NCBI RefSeq assembly: GCF_001562425.1
Contig: NZ_LOED01000013.1
Span: forward strand, 1-61,803
DNA length: 61,803 nucleotides
Source: Fervidicola ferrireducens
Lineage (GTDB): Bacteria; Bacillota; Thermosediminibacteria; Thermosediminibacterales; Thermosediminibacteraceae
Direction of reading: 5' to 3'
Both the position numbers and the translations under genes were made by a program. Under the pieces are notes generated by a model that was given only the letters and a program-made list of their open reading frames with translations, had not been told where the DNA came from and did no database searches. The first letter of the stretch is position 1, and each line of letters begins with the position of its first letter. Shown piece by piece: positions 9,332-19,151 of this stretch.

Positions 9332-10576
9332 ATGAAAAAACAAAGAGTGGTTGTTACAGGATTGGGGGTCATATCTCCGGTTGGTACGGGCAAGGAAAAG
9401 TTCTGGAATTCCCTTTTGGAAGGAAAATCCGGCATTGATTATATTACGCGCTTTGAATGCGATGATTTCCCCACAAGGATTGCGGGCGAAGTCAAAGATT
9501 ACAACCCCGAAGATTATATAGAAAAAAAGGAATTGAAAAGGCAGGACCGGTTCACTCAGTTTTGCATAGGAGCCGCCAAAATGGCCATCGATGATGCAAA
9601 ACTGGACCTCGGGGCACTCGACCCGACGAGGACGGGGGTGGTGATGGGGTGCGGCATAGGCGGCATAGAAACCTGGGAAGAACAGCACAAGGTTTTGCTG
9701 GAAAAAGGTAACAGGCGCGTAAGTCCTTTTTTCATACCGATGCTGATTTCCAATATGGCATCGGGACAGATTTCGATGTTTTTTAACCTTAAAGGACCCA
9801 ATTTTACGGTAACTACTGCCTGCGCCTCAGGTACCACCGCTATTGGCCAGGCATTCAGGATACTTCAATACGGCGAGGCGGATGTGATGCTGGCCGGAGG
9901 AGCCGAAGCGCCTATAACACCGCTCGCCCTTGCGGGATTTTCTGCAATGAAAGCCCTTTCCACCAGAAATGAGGACCCCGTCAAGGCAAGCAGACCGTTT
10001 GACAGAGATAGGGACGGATTCGTCATGGGAGAAGGTGCGGGAGTGCTGGTGCTGGAAACTCTGGAACATGCCCGGAAAAGGGGCGCCCGCATATACGCGG
10101 AAATATTGGGTTACGGAGCCACCGCCGATGCATATCACCTGACACAACCGGCGCCGGAAGGAGAAGGTACAAAAAGGGCCATGATGGCGGCCATCGAAGA
10201 TGCCGGGATTAAACCTGAGGAAGTGGATTATATCAACGCTCATGGCACGTCCACCCCTCTCAATGACAAATTCGAAACTCTGGCTATAAAGAGCGTCTTC
10301 GGGGAACATGCATACAAACTCTTGATTAGCTCTACAAAATCCATGACGGGACACCTACTGGGAGCGGCGGGAGCTGTAGAAGCTATAGCTACAGTGATGA
10401 CGGTTTATTCCGACGAAGTGCATCCGACCATAAATTACGAAAACCCGGATCCGGATTGCGATTTGAATTACGTGCCCAATATTGCAGTAAAGAGGAAAAT
10501 AAATTACGCCCTTTCCAATTCTATGGGATTCGGCGGTCACAACGCCACCATATTAATCGGAAAAATGAAAAATTAG
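9332..10576 (+). CDS. fabF: 3-oxoacyl-ACP synthase II
   Basis: Main elongating condensing enzyme. 414 residues, beginning RVVVTGLGVISPVGTG. Active-site Cys in TTACASGTTAIG, His residues in NAHGTSTPLNDK and STKSMTGHLLGAAGA, and the glycine-rich end NSMGFGGHNATILI. Ribosome site GGAGGA upstream of ATG 9332. Confidence 0.97.
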   Translation: MKKQRVVVTGLGVISPVGTGKEKFWNSLLEGKSGIDYITRFECDDFPTRIAGEVKDYNPEDYIEKKELKRQDRFTQFCIGAAKMAIDDAKLDLGALDPTRTGVVMGCGIGGIETWEEQHKVLLEKGNRRVSPFFIPMLISNMASGQISMFFNLKGPNFTVTTACASGTTAIGQAFRILQYGEADVMLAGGAEAPITPLALAGFSAMKALSTRNEDPVKASRPFDRDRDGFVMGEGAGVLVLETLEHARKRGARIYAEILGYGATADAYHLTQPAPEGEGTKRAMMAAIEDAGIKPEEVDYINAHGTSTPLNDKFETLAIKSVFGEHAYKLLISSTKSMTGHLLGAAGAVEAIATVMTVYSDEVHPTINYENPDPDCDLNYVPNIAVKRKINYALSNSMGFGGHNATILIGKMKN

Positions 10577-10597
10577 CTTTTGTAAAGAGGTTTTATA

Positions 10598-11323
10598 ATG
10601 GTTATCGATGAAAAAAGAAGAGAGCAATTGAAAAAACTGGAGGAAATCCTTGGAGTACATTTTGAAGACCCAAATATTTTAAACCAGGCCTTGATTCATC
10701 CATCATATGCTCACGAAAGAGGCTTACCCCATAACGTGCACAACCAGAGACTTGAATTTTTGGGAGATGCAGTGTTAGAATTAGTAATAAGCGAGTGGAT
10801 TTACAAAGACTACCCGCACTATACCGAGGGGGAACTTACGAAATTAAGGGCGCTCCTTGTATGTGAAGAAAGCCTGGCAGCGCTTTCGCGCGATCTGAAC
10901 TTGGGAGATTACCTGATAATAGGAAAAGGTGAAGAAATTACCGGAGGCAGAAAAAAGGAGTCCATCCTCGCCGATACGTTTGAGGCTCTTATAGGGGCTA
11001 TGTACCTTGATAGAGGCTTAGAGAGCGTCTCAGCCTTTATCAAGGACAAATTTAGAGCCATTGTGGCAAAGGCCCAGGCAGGTAAACTGTCGAACGATTA
11101 TAAGACATTTCTCCAGGAGATGCTCCAAAGGATATCGCCTGACAAAATAACTTATAGGGTCATAAAAGAGGAAGGACCTGACCACGACAAGACCTTCTTT
11201 GTCGAGGTTATTTGGAAGGAAGATGTGTTAGGAAGGGGAAGCGGCAAAAGCAAGAAAGAGGCGGAACAGGATGCGGCAAAATCGGCGATACGATTCTTAA
11301 AAAACAGAAATATGGTAAAATGA
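10598..11323 (+). CDS. rnc: Ribonuclease III
   Basis: Cleaves double-stranded RNA in rRNA and mRNA processing. The signature RLEFLGDAVLEL provides the acidic active-site residues, with the second Asp/Glu pair in DTFEALIGAMYLD. The carboxyl third is a double-stranded-RNA-binding domain ending GKSKKEAEQDAAKSAIRFL. 241 residues. Confidence 0.97.
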   Translation: MVIDEKRREQLKKLEEILGVHFEDPNILNQALIHPSYAHERGLPHNVHNQRLEFLGDAVLELVISEWIYKDYPHYTEGELTKLRALLVCEESLAALSRDLNLGDYLIIGKGEEITGGRKKESILADTFEALIGAMYLDRGLESVSAFIKDKFRAIVAKAQAGKLSNDYKTFLQEMLQRISPDKITYRVIKEEGPDHDKTFFVEVIWKEDVLGRGSGKSKKEAEQDAAKSAIRFLKNRNMVK

Positions 11324-11338
11324 TGTTGCCATCTTAGA

Positions 11339-11363
11339 AGGAATTTTGTGCAACTTATAGAAT
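11339..11363 (+). promoter_or_regulatory. Putative sigma-H promoter of spoVS
   Basis: AGGAATT (11339-11345), 14 bases, GAAT (11360-11363). This matches the layout of Bacillus sigma-H promoters such as spoVG (AGGATTT, 14 bases, GAAT). spoVS is a sigma-H gene in Bacillus subtilis, so both pattern and context agree. Confidence 0.6.
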
Positions 11364-11399
11364 ATATTAAATAAAAAAAATTAAGGGGGTATATGTAGA

Positions 11400-11660
11400 A
11401 TGGAAGTACTAAAGGTATCAGCTCAATCAAAACCCAAGGCCGTTGCTGGTGCTCTGGCAGCCGTCCTGAGAGAAAAGGGAGTGGCTGAGCTTCAGGCGGT
11501 AGGAGCTGGAGCCGTCAACCAAGCTGTAAAGGCAATTGCAATTACCAGAGGTTTTGTGGCTCCCAATGGCATCGATTTGGTTACTGTGCCTGCCTTTGCA
11601 GAGATTGAAATTGACGGTGAAGAAAGAACAGCAATTAAATTTATAGTAGAACCCCGTTAA
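11400..11660 (+). CDS. spoVS: Stage V sporulation protein S
   Basis: 86-residue Alba-fold-like protein starting MEVLKVSAQSKPKAVAGALA, the very conserved SpoVS sequence. In Bacillus it affects septation and later coat/cortex development. Strong site AAGGGGG upstream. It lies between rnc and smc, has its own putative sigma-H promoter and its own terminator, so it appears to be an independent transcription unit inside the housekeeping cluster. Its presence indicates a spore-former or a recent descendant. Confidence 0.95.
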   Translation: MEVLKVSAQSKPKAVAGALAAVLREKGVAELQAVGAGAVNQAVKAIAITRGFVAPNGIDLVTVPAFAEIEIDGEERTAIKFIVEPR

Positions 11661-11683
11661 ATATTGTGAAATTATATGGAATG

Positions 11684-11717
11684 AAATACCTGTCTTTTCA
11701 AAGACAGGTATTTTTAT
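11684..11717 (+). terminator. Intrinsic terminator after spoVS
   Basis: Stem AATACCTGTCTTT / AAAGACAGGTATT (around 11685-11713) with a two-base loop and TTTTATTTG behind it. Confidence 0.92.
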
Positions 11718-11788
11718 TTGCGTATTTGTATGGTAAAATCAAAAGGGTAAAAAGGTCAACCTGAGAGTAAAAAGGAGGTTTGCCCTTT

Positions 11789-14700
11789 TTGTATCTAAAG
11801 AAAATCGAACTTCACGGTTTCAAATCCTTCGCTGACAGGACGGAAATAGAATTTGAGCCCGGAATCAACGCCATAGTCGGCCCAAACGGCAGCGGGAAAA
11901 GCAACATCACCGATGCCATAAGATGGGTCCTGGGAGAACAGAGCATTAAAACTTTAAGAGGGTCAAAATTGGAGGATGTCATATTTGCAGGCAGTCAGAA
12001 AAGAAAACCCATGGGCATGGCAGAGGTTTCGATAGTCCTTGATAACTCGGATTACCTCCTCCCTCTGGAATATTCGGAGGTGTGCATAACCCGGCGGACG
12101 TTCCGTTCGGGAGAAAGCGAATTTTATTTAAACAAACTTCCGTGCAGGTTAAAGGATATACAAGAACTGTTCATGGATACCGGTATAGGGAAAGACGGCT
12201 ATTCGATTATCAGCCAAGGAGAAGTGGACGAATTTTTGATGGCAAGGCCTGAAGAAAGACGGCTGATTTTCGAAGAAACCGCCGGCATTATGAAATATAA
12301 GGTCAGGAAAAAAGAAGCGGAAAGAAAACTCGAAGAAACGATGGCGAATTTGGCGAGGGTGGACGACATTTTATCGGAAATAAAAGTCCAGCTCGATACA
12401 TTGTACGTCCAGAGGATGAAGGCGTTGGAATACAAGGAGTTGTCGGAAAGGCGAAAGTTGCTGGAGGTAAATCTGCTCCTTCTGGAATATGAAAAAATCA
12501 GCGAAAGATTGGCAAAAGTAGAGAAAGTTCTGTCGGAAAAAGAAGCTGCCTTATTAGATATAAGAGGTAAAAGAGTACATATAGAAGAAAGGATGGCTCG
12601 ACTCAAGGAGGAACTTCAAAAAAAGAAGGGAGAATACGAAAAACTTCGCGGAGAGTTTTTTGAGAAAAATACGAAGAAAATAGAACTAGAAAAAGAAAAA
12701 AAGTGGCAGGAAGAAAGATTGCGAAAGCTGGAAGAAGATTTGGACATTACCGCTCAGAAGCTTGATATATTGAAAGCTAAATTGGATGGCGCTCAAAAAC
12801 AGTTCTGCGCTAATTTAGAAAAACTGGAGCAAAAGATAAAGGAAATAAACAAAACTGATGCCCGATTGCGAAAAAAGGAAGAAGAGCTGGCAGCGTTAGA
12901 TGGCGATATAAAGGAAAAGCAGCGGGAAATGGAAAAACTGAAAGGCGATGTGATAGATCTTCTGAATTCTGCTTCGAAAATTAAGAATACCATTGCAAGT
13001 TTAAGTACGATGAAAAGCAATATGAAGAAGCGTTTGATCCAGATTGACCAGGAATTGAAAGGCGTAAAGGAGGCCAATTCTCTGACATTGCAGGAGCTGG
13101 AGAATGCGGAAAAAAGGCTGTCCGATGTCAGGGAAAAAATAGAGAAAGTAAGCGAAAAAATCGAATCGGAAAAAAGAAATCTGGAAAAATTTACCTGCGA
13201 ATACCGCGAAAGCAGCAGACTGTTGCAGGAGAAAATTATATACTTAAACGAATTAAAATCCCGGTACAAAATCTTAGAAGAAGTGAATCAAAACTATGAA
13301 GGCTATCAGCAGGGGGTAAGGAATCTCCTTTCCCATATTAAGTCGGGAAGGATTTACATAGAGGGCATTTATGGCACCGTTGCGGAAATCATAAAGGTGA
13401 GCGAGAGGTTGGAAACTGCTATTGAATCTGCGTTAGGAGGAGCACTACAAAACGTAGTATGTGAAAGTGAACAAATCGCGAAAAAAGCTATAGAATACTT
13501 GAAAAAGAATAACCTTGGCCGTGTGACGTTTCTTCCACTTACATCGGTGCGGCCGAGAGTCTTAAGTTCCCATGAAAATTGGGTTCTTGAACAGTCCGGC
13601 TGTTTGGGTGTAGCCTGCGAATTAATAAATTATGACGAGAAATTCAAGCCGGTTTTACTACATCTACTGGGGAGGGTGATTGTGGCGGAGGATGTTGACA
13701 GCGCTATGGAAATTGCAAAAAAAACGGATTTCGGACTAAAAGTAGTGACGTTAGAAGGAGAGATAATAAATCCCGGTGGTTCGATAACGGGCGGCAGCAT
13801 AAAAAAAACAAGCCTTATCCTGACCAGAAAAAGAGAGTTTGAAGAGATTAAAGAAAAGCTACAGGGAGAAGAAGCGAAATTTTGTGACTTAAAAACCAAA
13901 ATTGTCGGTATAGAGGAAAGAATTCGTAATACTCAAAAGTCCATCGATGAATTAGGTAAAATCCTTCATTCTTACAATGCGGATATGGCAGGACAAGAAA
14001 GGGAAATAGCAGGAAAAAAAGGACTTTTAAGAGAACGGCAGGAAAGGGAAAAAATTTTAAATCTCGAAAGAAGACAGATAGAGGAAGAATTAAGGGAGAT
14101 AGAACAAGAGATTGCCAGGGTGGAAAGGGACAAAAATTCTATTGAAGAGCTAAACAAGGATCGGGAGCGCAAAGTCGAGAATTTAAAGCGGGAAATAGAG
14201 GAAAAGCTAAAGTCAAGGGAAGCTATCGAAAAAGAAATAAAGGACTTGAGGCTATTTTTAAATGGACTAAAGCAGGAAGAATTAAGTTTGAAATATCAGA
14301 TTCAAAATTTAGAGCAAAATGTAAGCGAATGGAAAAAGGAGCAAGGTGAATTGGTAGATAATATCGGGAAGCTAGAGGAGGAAATCGCTTCTACTTCAAA
14401 CAAGATAACCACATTGGAGGCTCGTTTAAAAGATATATCGGAGGAACAGGAGATTTTGAAAACCGTCATTGAAAACCTCGAGGACGACAAAACAAAACTT
14501 GAAGACGAAATGGACGCATTGGGGAAAAGTATCGCCGATATCGAGAGAGAGGAAAAGAGAAAAGAGGTTTCTTTGAGTGAAACGAGGGTAAAACAGGCTT
14601 CGCTCAAGGTTGAGCTGGAGCATATAGTAAAGACTCTTGCGGAAAGATACTCCCTGTCTTTAGAAGATGCAATGGATTTAAAACAAGGGACTTCAGATGT

Positions 14701-15349
14701 CGAAAGGATAAAGCAGGAACTTTTTTCGGTAAAAAATAAAATTGAAGGGCTCGGCGCGGTCAACATGAACGCCATCGAGGATTACGAAAATTTAAAATCA
14801 AGATATGACTTTATGAAAGTCCAAAGGGATGACCTTCTCGAAGCCAAGATGAAACTCGACGATCTCATAGATGATTTAACAAAAACCATGGAAGAGATGT
14901 TTTTGGAAACCTTCAAGAAGATAAAGACGGAATTTCAGAAGGTTTTTGCCGAGCTTTTCGGGGGTGGCAAGGCGGAATTAATTTTGACGGACGAGTCGAA
15001 ACCTCTTGAGGCAGGTATTGAAATAGCAGTCCAGCCGCCCGGGAAAAAACTGCAGAATCTGTCGCTGCTTTCCGGAGGAGAAAGGGCTCTTGCGGCCATA
15101 GCACTGCTTTTTTCGATATTGAATATCAAATCAACGCCCTTTTGTATTTTGGATGAGATAGAGGCAGCCTTGGACGATGCCAACATAGATAGATTTACCC
15201 GTTATTTGAAAAAGATATCCGAACATACCCAGGTGATAATAATCACCCACAGGAAGGGCACGATGGAAGTAGCCGATGCCCTTTACGGTATAACCATGGA
15301 AGAAACGGCGGTATCGAAATTGATTGCCGTTAAACTGGAAGAAGAATAG
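11789..15349 (+). CDS. smc: Chromosome segregation protein SMC
   Basis: Long ATPase that, with ScpA/ScpB, condenses and aligns chromosomes. Order: amino head with Walker A GPNGSGKSN, a first coiled coil, a hinge in the middle (the EGYQQGVRNLL to GGSITGGSI stretch), a second coiled coil, then the carboxyl head with signature LSGGERALAAIALLF and Walker B FCILDEIEAALDD. I use TTG 11789 (MYLKKIELHGFKSFAD) because AAAGGAGG (11771-11778) is 10 bases away; TTG 11780 would sit against it. 1186 residues, the normal size. Confidence 0.96.
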   Translation: MYLKKIELHGFKSFADRTEIEFEPGINAIVGPNGSGKSNITDAIRWVLGEQSIKTLRGSKLEDVIFAGSQKRKPMGMAEVSIVLDNSDYLLPLEYSEVCITRRTFRSGESEFYLNKLPCRLKDIQELFMDTGIGKDGYSIISQGEVDEFLMARPEERRLIFEETAGIMKYKVRKKEAERKLEETMANLARVDDILSEIKVQLDTLYVQRMKALEYKELSERRKLLEVNLLLLEYEKISERLAKVEKVLSEKEAALLDIRGKRVHIEERMARLKEELQKKKGEYEKLRGEFFEKNTKKIELEKEKKWQEERLRKLEEDLDITAQKLDILKAKLDGAQKQFCANLEKLEQKIKEINKTDARLRKKEEELAALDGDIKEKQREMEKLKGDVIDLLNSASKIKNTIASLSTMKSNMKKRLIQIDQELKGVKEANSLTLQELENAEKRLSDVREKIEKVSEKIESEKRNLEKFTCEYRESSRLLQEKIIYLNELKSRYKILEEVNQNYEGYQQGVRNLLSHIKSGRIYIEGIYGTVAEIIKVSERLETAIESALGGALQNVVCESEQIAKKAIEYLKKNNLGRVTFLPLTSVRPRVLSSHENWVLEQSGCLGVACELINYDEKFKPVLLHLLGRVIVAEDVDSAMEIAKKTDFGLKVVTLEGEIINPGGSITGGSIKKTSLILTRKREFEEIKEKLQGEEAKFCDLKTKIVGIEERIRNTQKSIDELGKILHSYNADMAGQEREIAGKKGLLRERQEREKILNLERRQIEEELREIEQEIARVERDKNSIEELNKDRERKVENLKREIEEKLKSREAIEKEIKDLRLFLNGLKQEELSLKYQIQNLEQNVSEWKKEQGELVDNIGKLEEEIASTSNKITTLEARLKDISEEQEILKTVIENLEDDKTKLEDEMDALGKSIADIEREEKRKEVSLSETRVKQASLKVELEHIVKTLAERYSLSLEDAMDLKQGTSDVERIKQELFSVKNKIEGLGAVNMNAIEDYENLKSRYDFMKVQRDDLLEAKMKLDDLIDDLTKTMEEMFLETFKKIKTEFQKVFAELFGGGKAELILTDESKPLEAGIEIAVQPPGKKLQNLSLLSGGERALAAIALLFSILNIKSTPFCILDEIEAALDDANIDRFTRYLKKISEHTQVIIITHRKGTMEVADALYGITMEETAVSKLIAVKLEEE

Positions 15350-15363
15350 AAAGGGGTAAGGCA

Positions 15364-16260
15364 ATGGGATTTTTTGAACGATTGAAGCAAAGCCTTGTAA
15401 AAACCAGGAACCAGTTGGCGGAAAAGATAGAAGGTATTATCAAATTTTCCGCAAAGATTGATGAAGATACATTGGAAGAACTTGAAGAGGTATTAATCAG
15501 TGCCGACATCGGCGTAAGCGCTTCGGATAAGCTTTTATCGCAGCTGAGGGAGAAAGTAAGGGCGGAAAAGATTCGTTCACCAGAAGAATTGAAAGAGGCC
15601 TTAAAAGAGGAAATAATAAAGGTGTTTCCGGCGGAAAAATTGGAAATAGTTCCTCCAACAATAATCCTCGTGGTAGGGGTTAACGGGGTAGGGAAGACCA
15701 CCACCATCGGAAAGCTGGCCTATAGGTTCAAGACCCAGGGCAAAAAGGTGATTCTTTCGGCAGCCGACACCTTCAGGGCCGCAGCCGCCGAACAACTTTC
15801 TATTTGGGGTCAGCGGGCAGGCGTCGATGTCGTTAAACATCAGGAAGGGTCCGACCCGGCGGCGGTTTTGTTCGATGCCATCCAGGCCGGGAAAGCCCGT
15901 CGGGCGGATATAATCATCTGTGATACGGCCGGCAGGCTCCATACCAAGAAAAATTTAATGGAGGAGTTGAAAAAGCTCTACAGAGTTAGCGAAAAGGAGT
16001 ACCCGGAAGCAAAAATAGTGAGCCTGCTGGTTTTAGACGCTACCACCGGCCAAAACGCCATAGCCCAGGCGAAGATTTTCAAAGAAGCCGTCAATATATC
16101 GGGGATAGTACTTACTAAACTGGACGGAACCGCAAAGGGCGGTGTGGCCGTAGCCATAGCTTCGGAATTGAACCTGCCGGTATTTTTTATCGGTGTGGGT
16201 GAAGGGATGGATGACCTGGAGGAATTTGACCCGAAAGCCTTTGCGGATGCCATACTGTGA
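15364..16260 (+). CDS. ftsY: Signal recognition particle receptor FtsY
   Basis: SRP receptor GTPase at the membrane. Short N domain, then G domain with GVNGVGKTTTIGKLA, DTFRAAA, DTAGRLH, and TKLDGTAKGG. 298 residues without a long acidic amino extension, as usual in Firmicutes. Follows smc by 14 bases. Confidence 0.96.
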   Translation: MGFFERLKQSLVKTRNQLAEKIEGIIKFSAKIDEDTLEELEEVLISADIGVSASDKLLSQLREKVRAEKIRSPEELKEALKEEIIKVFPAEKLEIVPPTIILVVGVNGVGKTTTIGKLAYRFKTQGKKVILSAADTFRAAAAEQLSIWGQRAGVDVVKHQEGSDPAAVLFDAIQAGKARRADIIICDTAGRLHTKKNLMEELKKLYRVSEKEYPEAKIVSLLVLDATTGQNAIAQAKIFKEAVNISGIVLTKLDGTAKGGVAVAIASELNLPVFFIGVGEGMDDLEEFDPKAFADAIL

Positions 16261-16335
16261 AATTTTCTGTTGACTGGAATCGCTTTATGGTATAAAATTA
16301 AGTATGTAAAGTTTTAGACCTTTACAGGTGAAAAA

Positions 16336-16695
16336 ATGCCGGATTTGGTAAGAATAAGTCTCTTGTATGATTTTTACGGAGCTTTTTTAACCGAGAAGCA
16401 AAGGGAATTTTTCGAACTTCATTTTTTCAAGGACTGGTCATTGAGCGAGATAGCGAAAAATTACGGTGTTACCCGTCAGAACGTGTTCGATGTGGTGCAT
16501 CGTTCAACCGCCTTACTGGAAGACTATGAAAAAAAATTGGGCATGGTAGAAAGGTTTTTGACCATGACGAGGGATATAAAGAGAATCCTGAAATCCCTCG
16601 AAGAACTGGAACCTTTTGTCACGGGAGAAGGAAAGGCGAAATTGGAGAAAATTCATAATGAACTTGCCATGCTTATTAAAGAAGGGTGTGAATGA
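16336..16695 (+). CDS. ylxM: YlxM/p13-like DNA-binding protein
   Basis: 119-residue protein with an amino-terminal helix-turn-helix like sigma-factor region 4 (LSEIAKNYGVTRQNVFDVVHR). The family is found just upstream of ffh and has been linked to the SRP pathway in Gram-positive bacteria. Ends one base before the ffh start codon. Confidence 0.9.
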   Translation: MPDLVRISLLYDFYGAFLTEKQREFFELHFFKDWSLSEIAKNYGVTRQNVFDVVHRSTALLEDYEKKLGMVERFLTMTRDIKRILKSLEELEPFVTGEGKAKLEKIHNELAMLIKEGCE

Positions 16696-16696
16696 T

Positions 16697-18031
16697 TTGG
16701 CTTTCGAAGCCCTAACTCAAAAATTAGAAGCGGTATTCAAAAGACTTAGAGGCAAAGGCAAGTTGTCGGAAGCCGACGTAAAGCAGGCAATGCGGGAGAT
16801 AAGGCTAGCCCTGCTAGAAGCCGACGTAAACTACAAAGTAGTCAAGGACTTTGTGCAAAAAGTCACCGAACGGGCTGTGGGCCAGGAAGTGATGGAGAGC
16901 CTGACTCCTGCTCAACAGGTAATAAAAATAGTACACGACGAACTTGTACGGTTGATGGGGCCTAAAGATACCAAATTGAATTTTTCGCAGTCTAAGGTTA
17001 GCGTTTTCATGATGGTAGGCCTTCAGGGGTCGGGGAAAACCACCACTTGCGGGAAACTAGGGCTTTATCTTTCCAAAATGGGTAAAAGACCGCTTTTGGT
17101 AGCTGCCGATATATACCGGCCTGCTGCCATAAAACAGCTTCAAGTAGTGGGAGAAAAGGTTGGATTGCCGGTTTTTACCATGGGGGAACAGGACCCGGTG
17201 GCCATCTCCAAAGCTGCCCTGGAACATGCCTTTCGTCACGGCAACGACGTTGTCATCATAGATACGGCAGGCCGCCTGCACATCGACGATGAATTGATGG
17301 AGGAGCTGGAACGCATAAAAGAGGCTGTAACGCCCAACGAGATTCTGCTGGTGGTTGACAGCATGACTGGCCAGGACGCGGTAAACGTGGCCGAAACCTT
17401 CCACAACAGGTTGCACCTGACAGGCTTGATTCTGACCAAGCTCGATGGTGACACGAGGGGAGGGGCGGCGCTCTCGATAAAAGCGGTAACAGGCTGCCCG
17501 ATAAAATTCGTGGGCGTGGGCGAAAAGCTTACCGACCTGGAGCCTTTTTATCCCGACAGGATGGCTTCTCGAATATTGGGAATGGGCGACGTATTAAGCC
17601 TGATAGAAAAGGCCACCGCGGCGATAGACCAAGAAAAAGCCCGCCAATTGGAAGAAAAGATAAGGAAGGAAGAATTCACTTTAGAAGATTTTCTTGAGCA
17701 GATAAAGCAGGTCAGAAAAATGGGTTCTCTTGACCAAATAATGAGCATGATCCCCGGGTTTTCTCCGCAAAAACTGCAGGGCATAGAATTCAACGAAAAG
17801 GAACTGGTGCATATAGAAGCCATAATCAACTCTATGACTAAAGAAGAACGCCGCAATCCCAGCATCATAAACGGCAGCAGACGCAGGAGAATTGCCATGG
17901 GCAGCGGAACTTCCGTTCAAGATGTGAACCGGCTTTTGAAGCAGTTCGAGCAGACGAAAAAGCTCATGAAGCAGTTGAGTGACCTTGAAAAAGGAAGGAA
18001 AAAAGGCAGATTTAAATTGCCTTTCTTTTAA
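16697..18031 (+). CDS. ffh: Signal recognition particle protein Ffh
   Basis: GTPase that binds signal peptides and SRP RNA. N domain, G domain (GLQGSGKTTTCGKLG, DTAGRLH, TKLDGDTRGGAAL), then a methionine-rich M domain with MGSLDQIMSMIPGF and the RNA-binding SRRRRIAMGSG. I use TTG 16697, right after the ylxM stop, with GAAGGG at 16681-16686 about 10 bases upstream; this gives 444 residues, typical. An upstream extension inside ylxM is an unlikely alternative. Confidence 0.96.
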   Translation: MAFEALTQKLEAVFKRLRGKGKLSEADVKQAMREIRLALLEADVNYKVVKDFVQKVTERAVGQEVMESLTPAQQVIKIVHDELVRLMGPKDTKLNFSQSKVSVFMMVGLQGSGKTTTCGKLGLYLSKMGKRPLLVAADIYRPAAIKQLQVVGEKVGLPVFTMGEQDPVAISKAALEHAFRHGNDVVIIDTAGRLHIDDELMEELERIKEAVTPNEILLVVDSMTGQDAVNVAETFHNRLHLTGLILTKLDGDTRGGAALSIKAVTGCPIKFVGVGEKLTDLEPFYPDRMASRILGMGDVLSLIEKATAAIDQEKARQLEEKIRKEEFTLEDFLEQIKQVRKMGSLDQIMSMIPGFSPQKLQGIEFNEKELVHIEAIINSMTKEERRNPSIINGSRRRRIAMGSGTSVQDVNRLLKQFEQTKKLMKQLSDLEKGRKKGRFKLPFF

Positions 18032-18056
18032 CTAATAGAAGGAGGTGAAACGATAG

Positions 18057-18341
18057 ATGGCGGTAAGAATAAGATTGAGGCGCATGGGTGCGAAGAAGAG
18101 GCCTTTTTACCGGATCGTCGTGGCGGACAGCAGAAGCCCGCGAGACGGCAGGTTTATAGAGGAAATCGGTTATTACAACCCCCTCACCGATCCGGCCGAA
18201 ATCAAAATCGATGAAGAAAAGGCTCTGGATTGGATGAGGAAGGGTGCCCAACCAACCGATAGCGTGAAACATTTATTCAAGACCACCGGTATCCTTGAAA
18301 AGTATAAAGCTCAGAAAACAAATTCCGAAGAAAATTCTTAA
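18057..18341 (+). CDS. rpsP: 30S ribosomal protein S16
   Basis: 94 residues starting [26 protein letters not shown], the conserved S16 sequence. Excellent ribosome site GAAGGAGGTGA. First gene of the rpsP-khpA-rimM-trmD run. Confidence 0.97.
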   Translation: MAVRIRLRRMGAKKRPFYRIVVADSRSPRDGRFIEEIGYYNPLTDPAEIKIDEEKALDWMRKGAQPTDSVKHLFKTTGILEKYKAQKTNSEENS

Positions 18342-18360
18342 AGCAAAGGAGGAATGAACC

Positions 18361-18588
18361 TTGACCGAATTAGTGGAATACATCGCAAAAGCATTGGTTG
18401 ACCACCCCGAAGAAGTGACTGTAAACAGAGTGGAAGGTGAACAGTCAGTAATAATTGAATTAAAAGTCCACCCCGATGACATGGGCAAAATCATCGGGAA
18501 GCAGGGCAGGATAGCAAAAGCCATCAGAACCGTCGTCAAAGCTGCTGCCGCCAAAGAAGGCAAAAGGGTAATCGTTGAGATTCTATAA
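18361..18588 (+). CDS. khpA: KH-domain RNA-binding protein KhpA
   Basis: 75-residue single KH domain with the GxxG loop in [20 protein letters not shown]. Binds RNA, usually with KhpB/EloR, and influences cell-division and envelope genes in Gram-positive bacteria. Start is TTG 18361 behind AAAGGAGG. Conserved location between rpsP and rimM. Confidence 0.93.
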   Translation: MTELVEYIAKALVDHPEEVTVNRVEGEQSVIIELKVHPDDMGKIIGKQGRIAKAIRTVVKAAAAKEGKRVIVEIL

Positions 18589-18616
18589 GGGGTTAGGATT
18601 ATACCTAACCCTTTTA
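18587..18616 (+). terminator. Hairpin with T run between khpA and rimM
   Basis: AGGGGTTAGG / CCTAACCCTTTT stem (about 18587-18597 with 18604-18614), beginning in the khpA stop codon. Possibly partial termination inside the operon. Confidence 0.7.
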
Positions 18617-18638
18617 TTCAAGGATAGGAGGCTTTCCC

Positions 18639-19151
18639 TTGAGGGAGTATATAACTATAGGGAAGGTGCTTTGCCCTTGGGGAGTTAAAGGCCAAGTAAA
18701 AGTGGAACCTTTGACCGATGATATAACCCGGTATCAAAAGTTAAAGTCGATTTTCGTAGAAGAAGACAGTGCTTTAAAAGCCTATGACGTTGAATCGGTG
18801 ATTTTTTTAAAAAAGAGATTTGTGGTCTTAAAACTGCAGGGGATTGACACGGTGGATTCCGCCGAAAGCTTCAGGGATAGATACATCATGGTTCATCGGA
18901 AAGACGCGGTAAAGCTGCCAGAAGGACATTATTTTATTTGCGACATAATAGGCATGGAGGTATATAATGAGGAAGACGGGACGCTGCTGGGACGTATTAA
19001 AGATGTAATGAAAACTGGCGCCAACGACGTTTACGTGGTGGAATTAGAAAGCGGCAGAGAATTATTGATACCCGCCATAAGGGAGGTAGTAAAAAGTATA
19101 GACATTGAAAATAAGAAAATGGCAGTCAAACTCATGGAGGGAATGCTTTAG
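18639..19151 (+). CDS. rimM: Ribosome maturation factor RimM
   Basis: 170-residue 16S processing factor that binds S19 during 30S assembly. Amino domain [23 protein letters not shown] and a carboxyl PRC-barrel ([24 protein letters not shown]). TTG start with AGGATAGGAGG upstream. Overlaps trmD by one base. Confidence 0.96.
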   Translation: MREYITIGKVLCPWGVKGQVKVEPLTDDITRYQKLKSIFVEEDSALKAYDVESVIFLKKRFVVLKLQGIDTVDSAESFRDRYIMVHRKDAVKLPEGHYFICDIIGMEVYNEEDGTLLGRIKDVMKTGANDVYVVELESGRELLIPAIREVVKSIDIENKKMAVKLMEGML

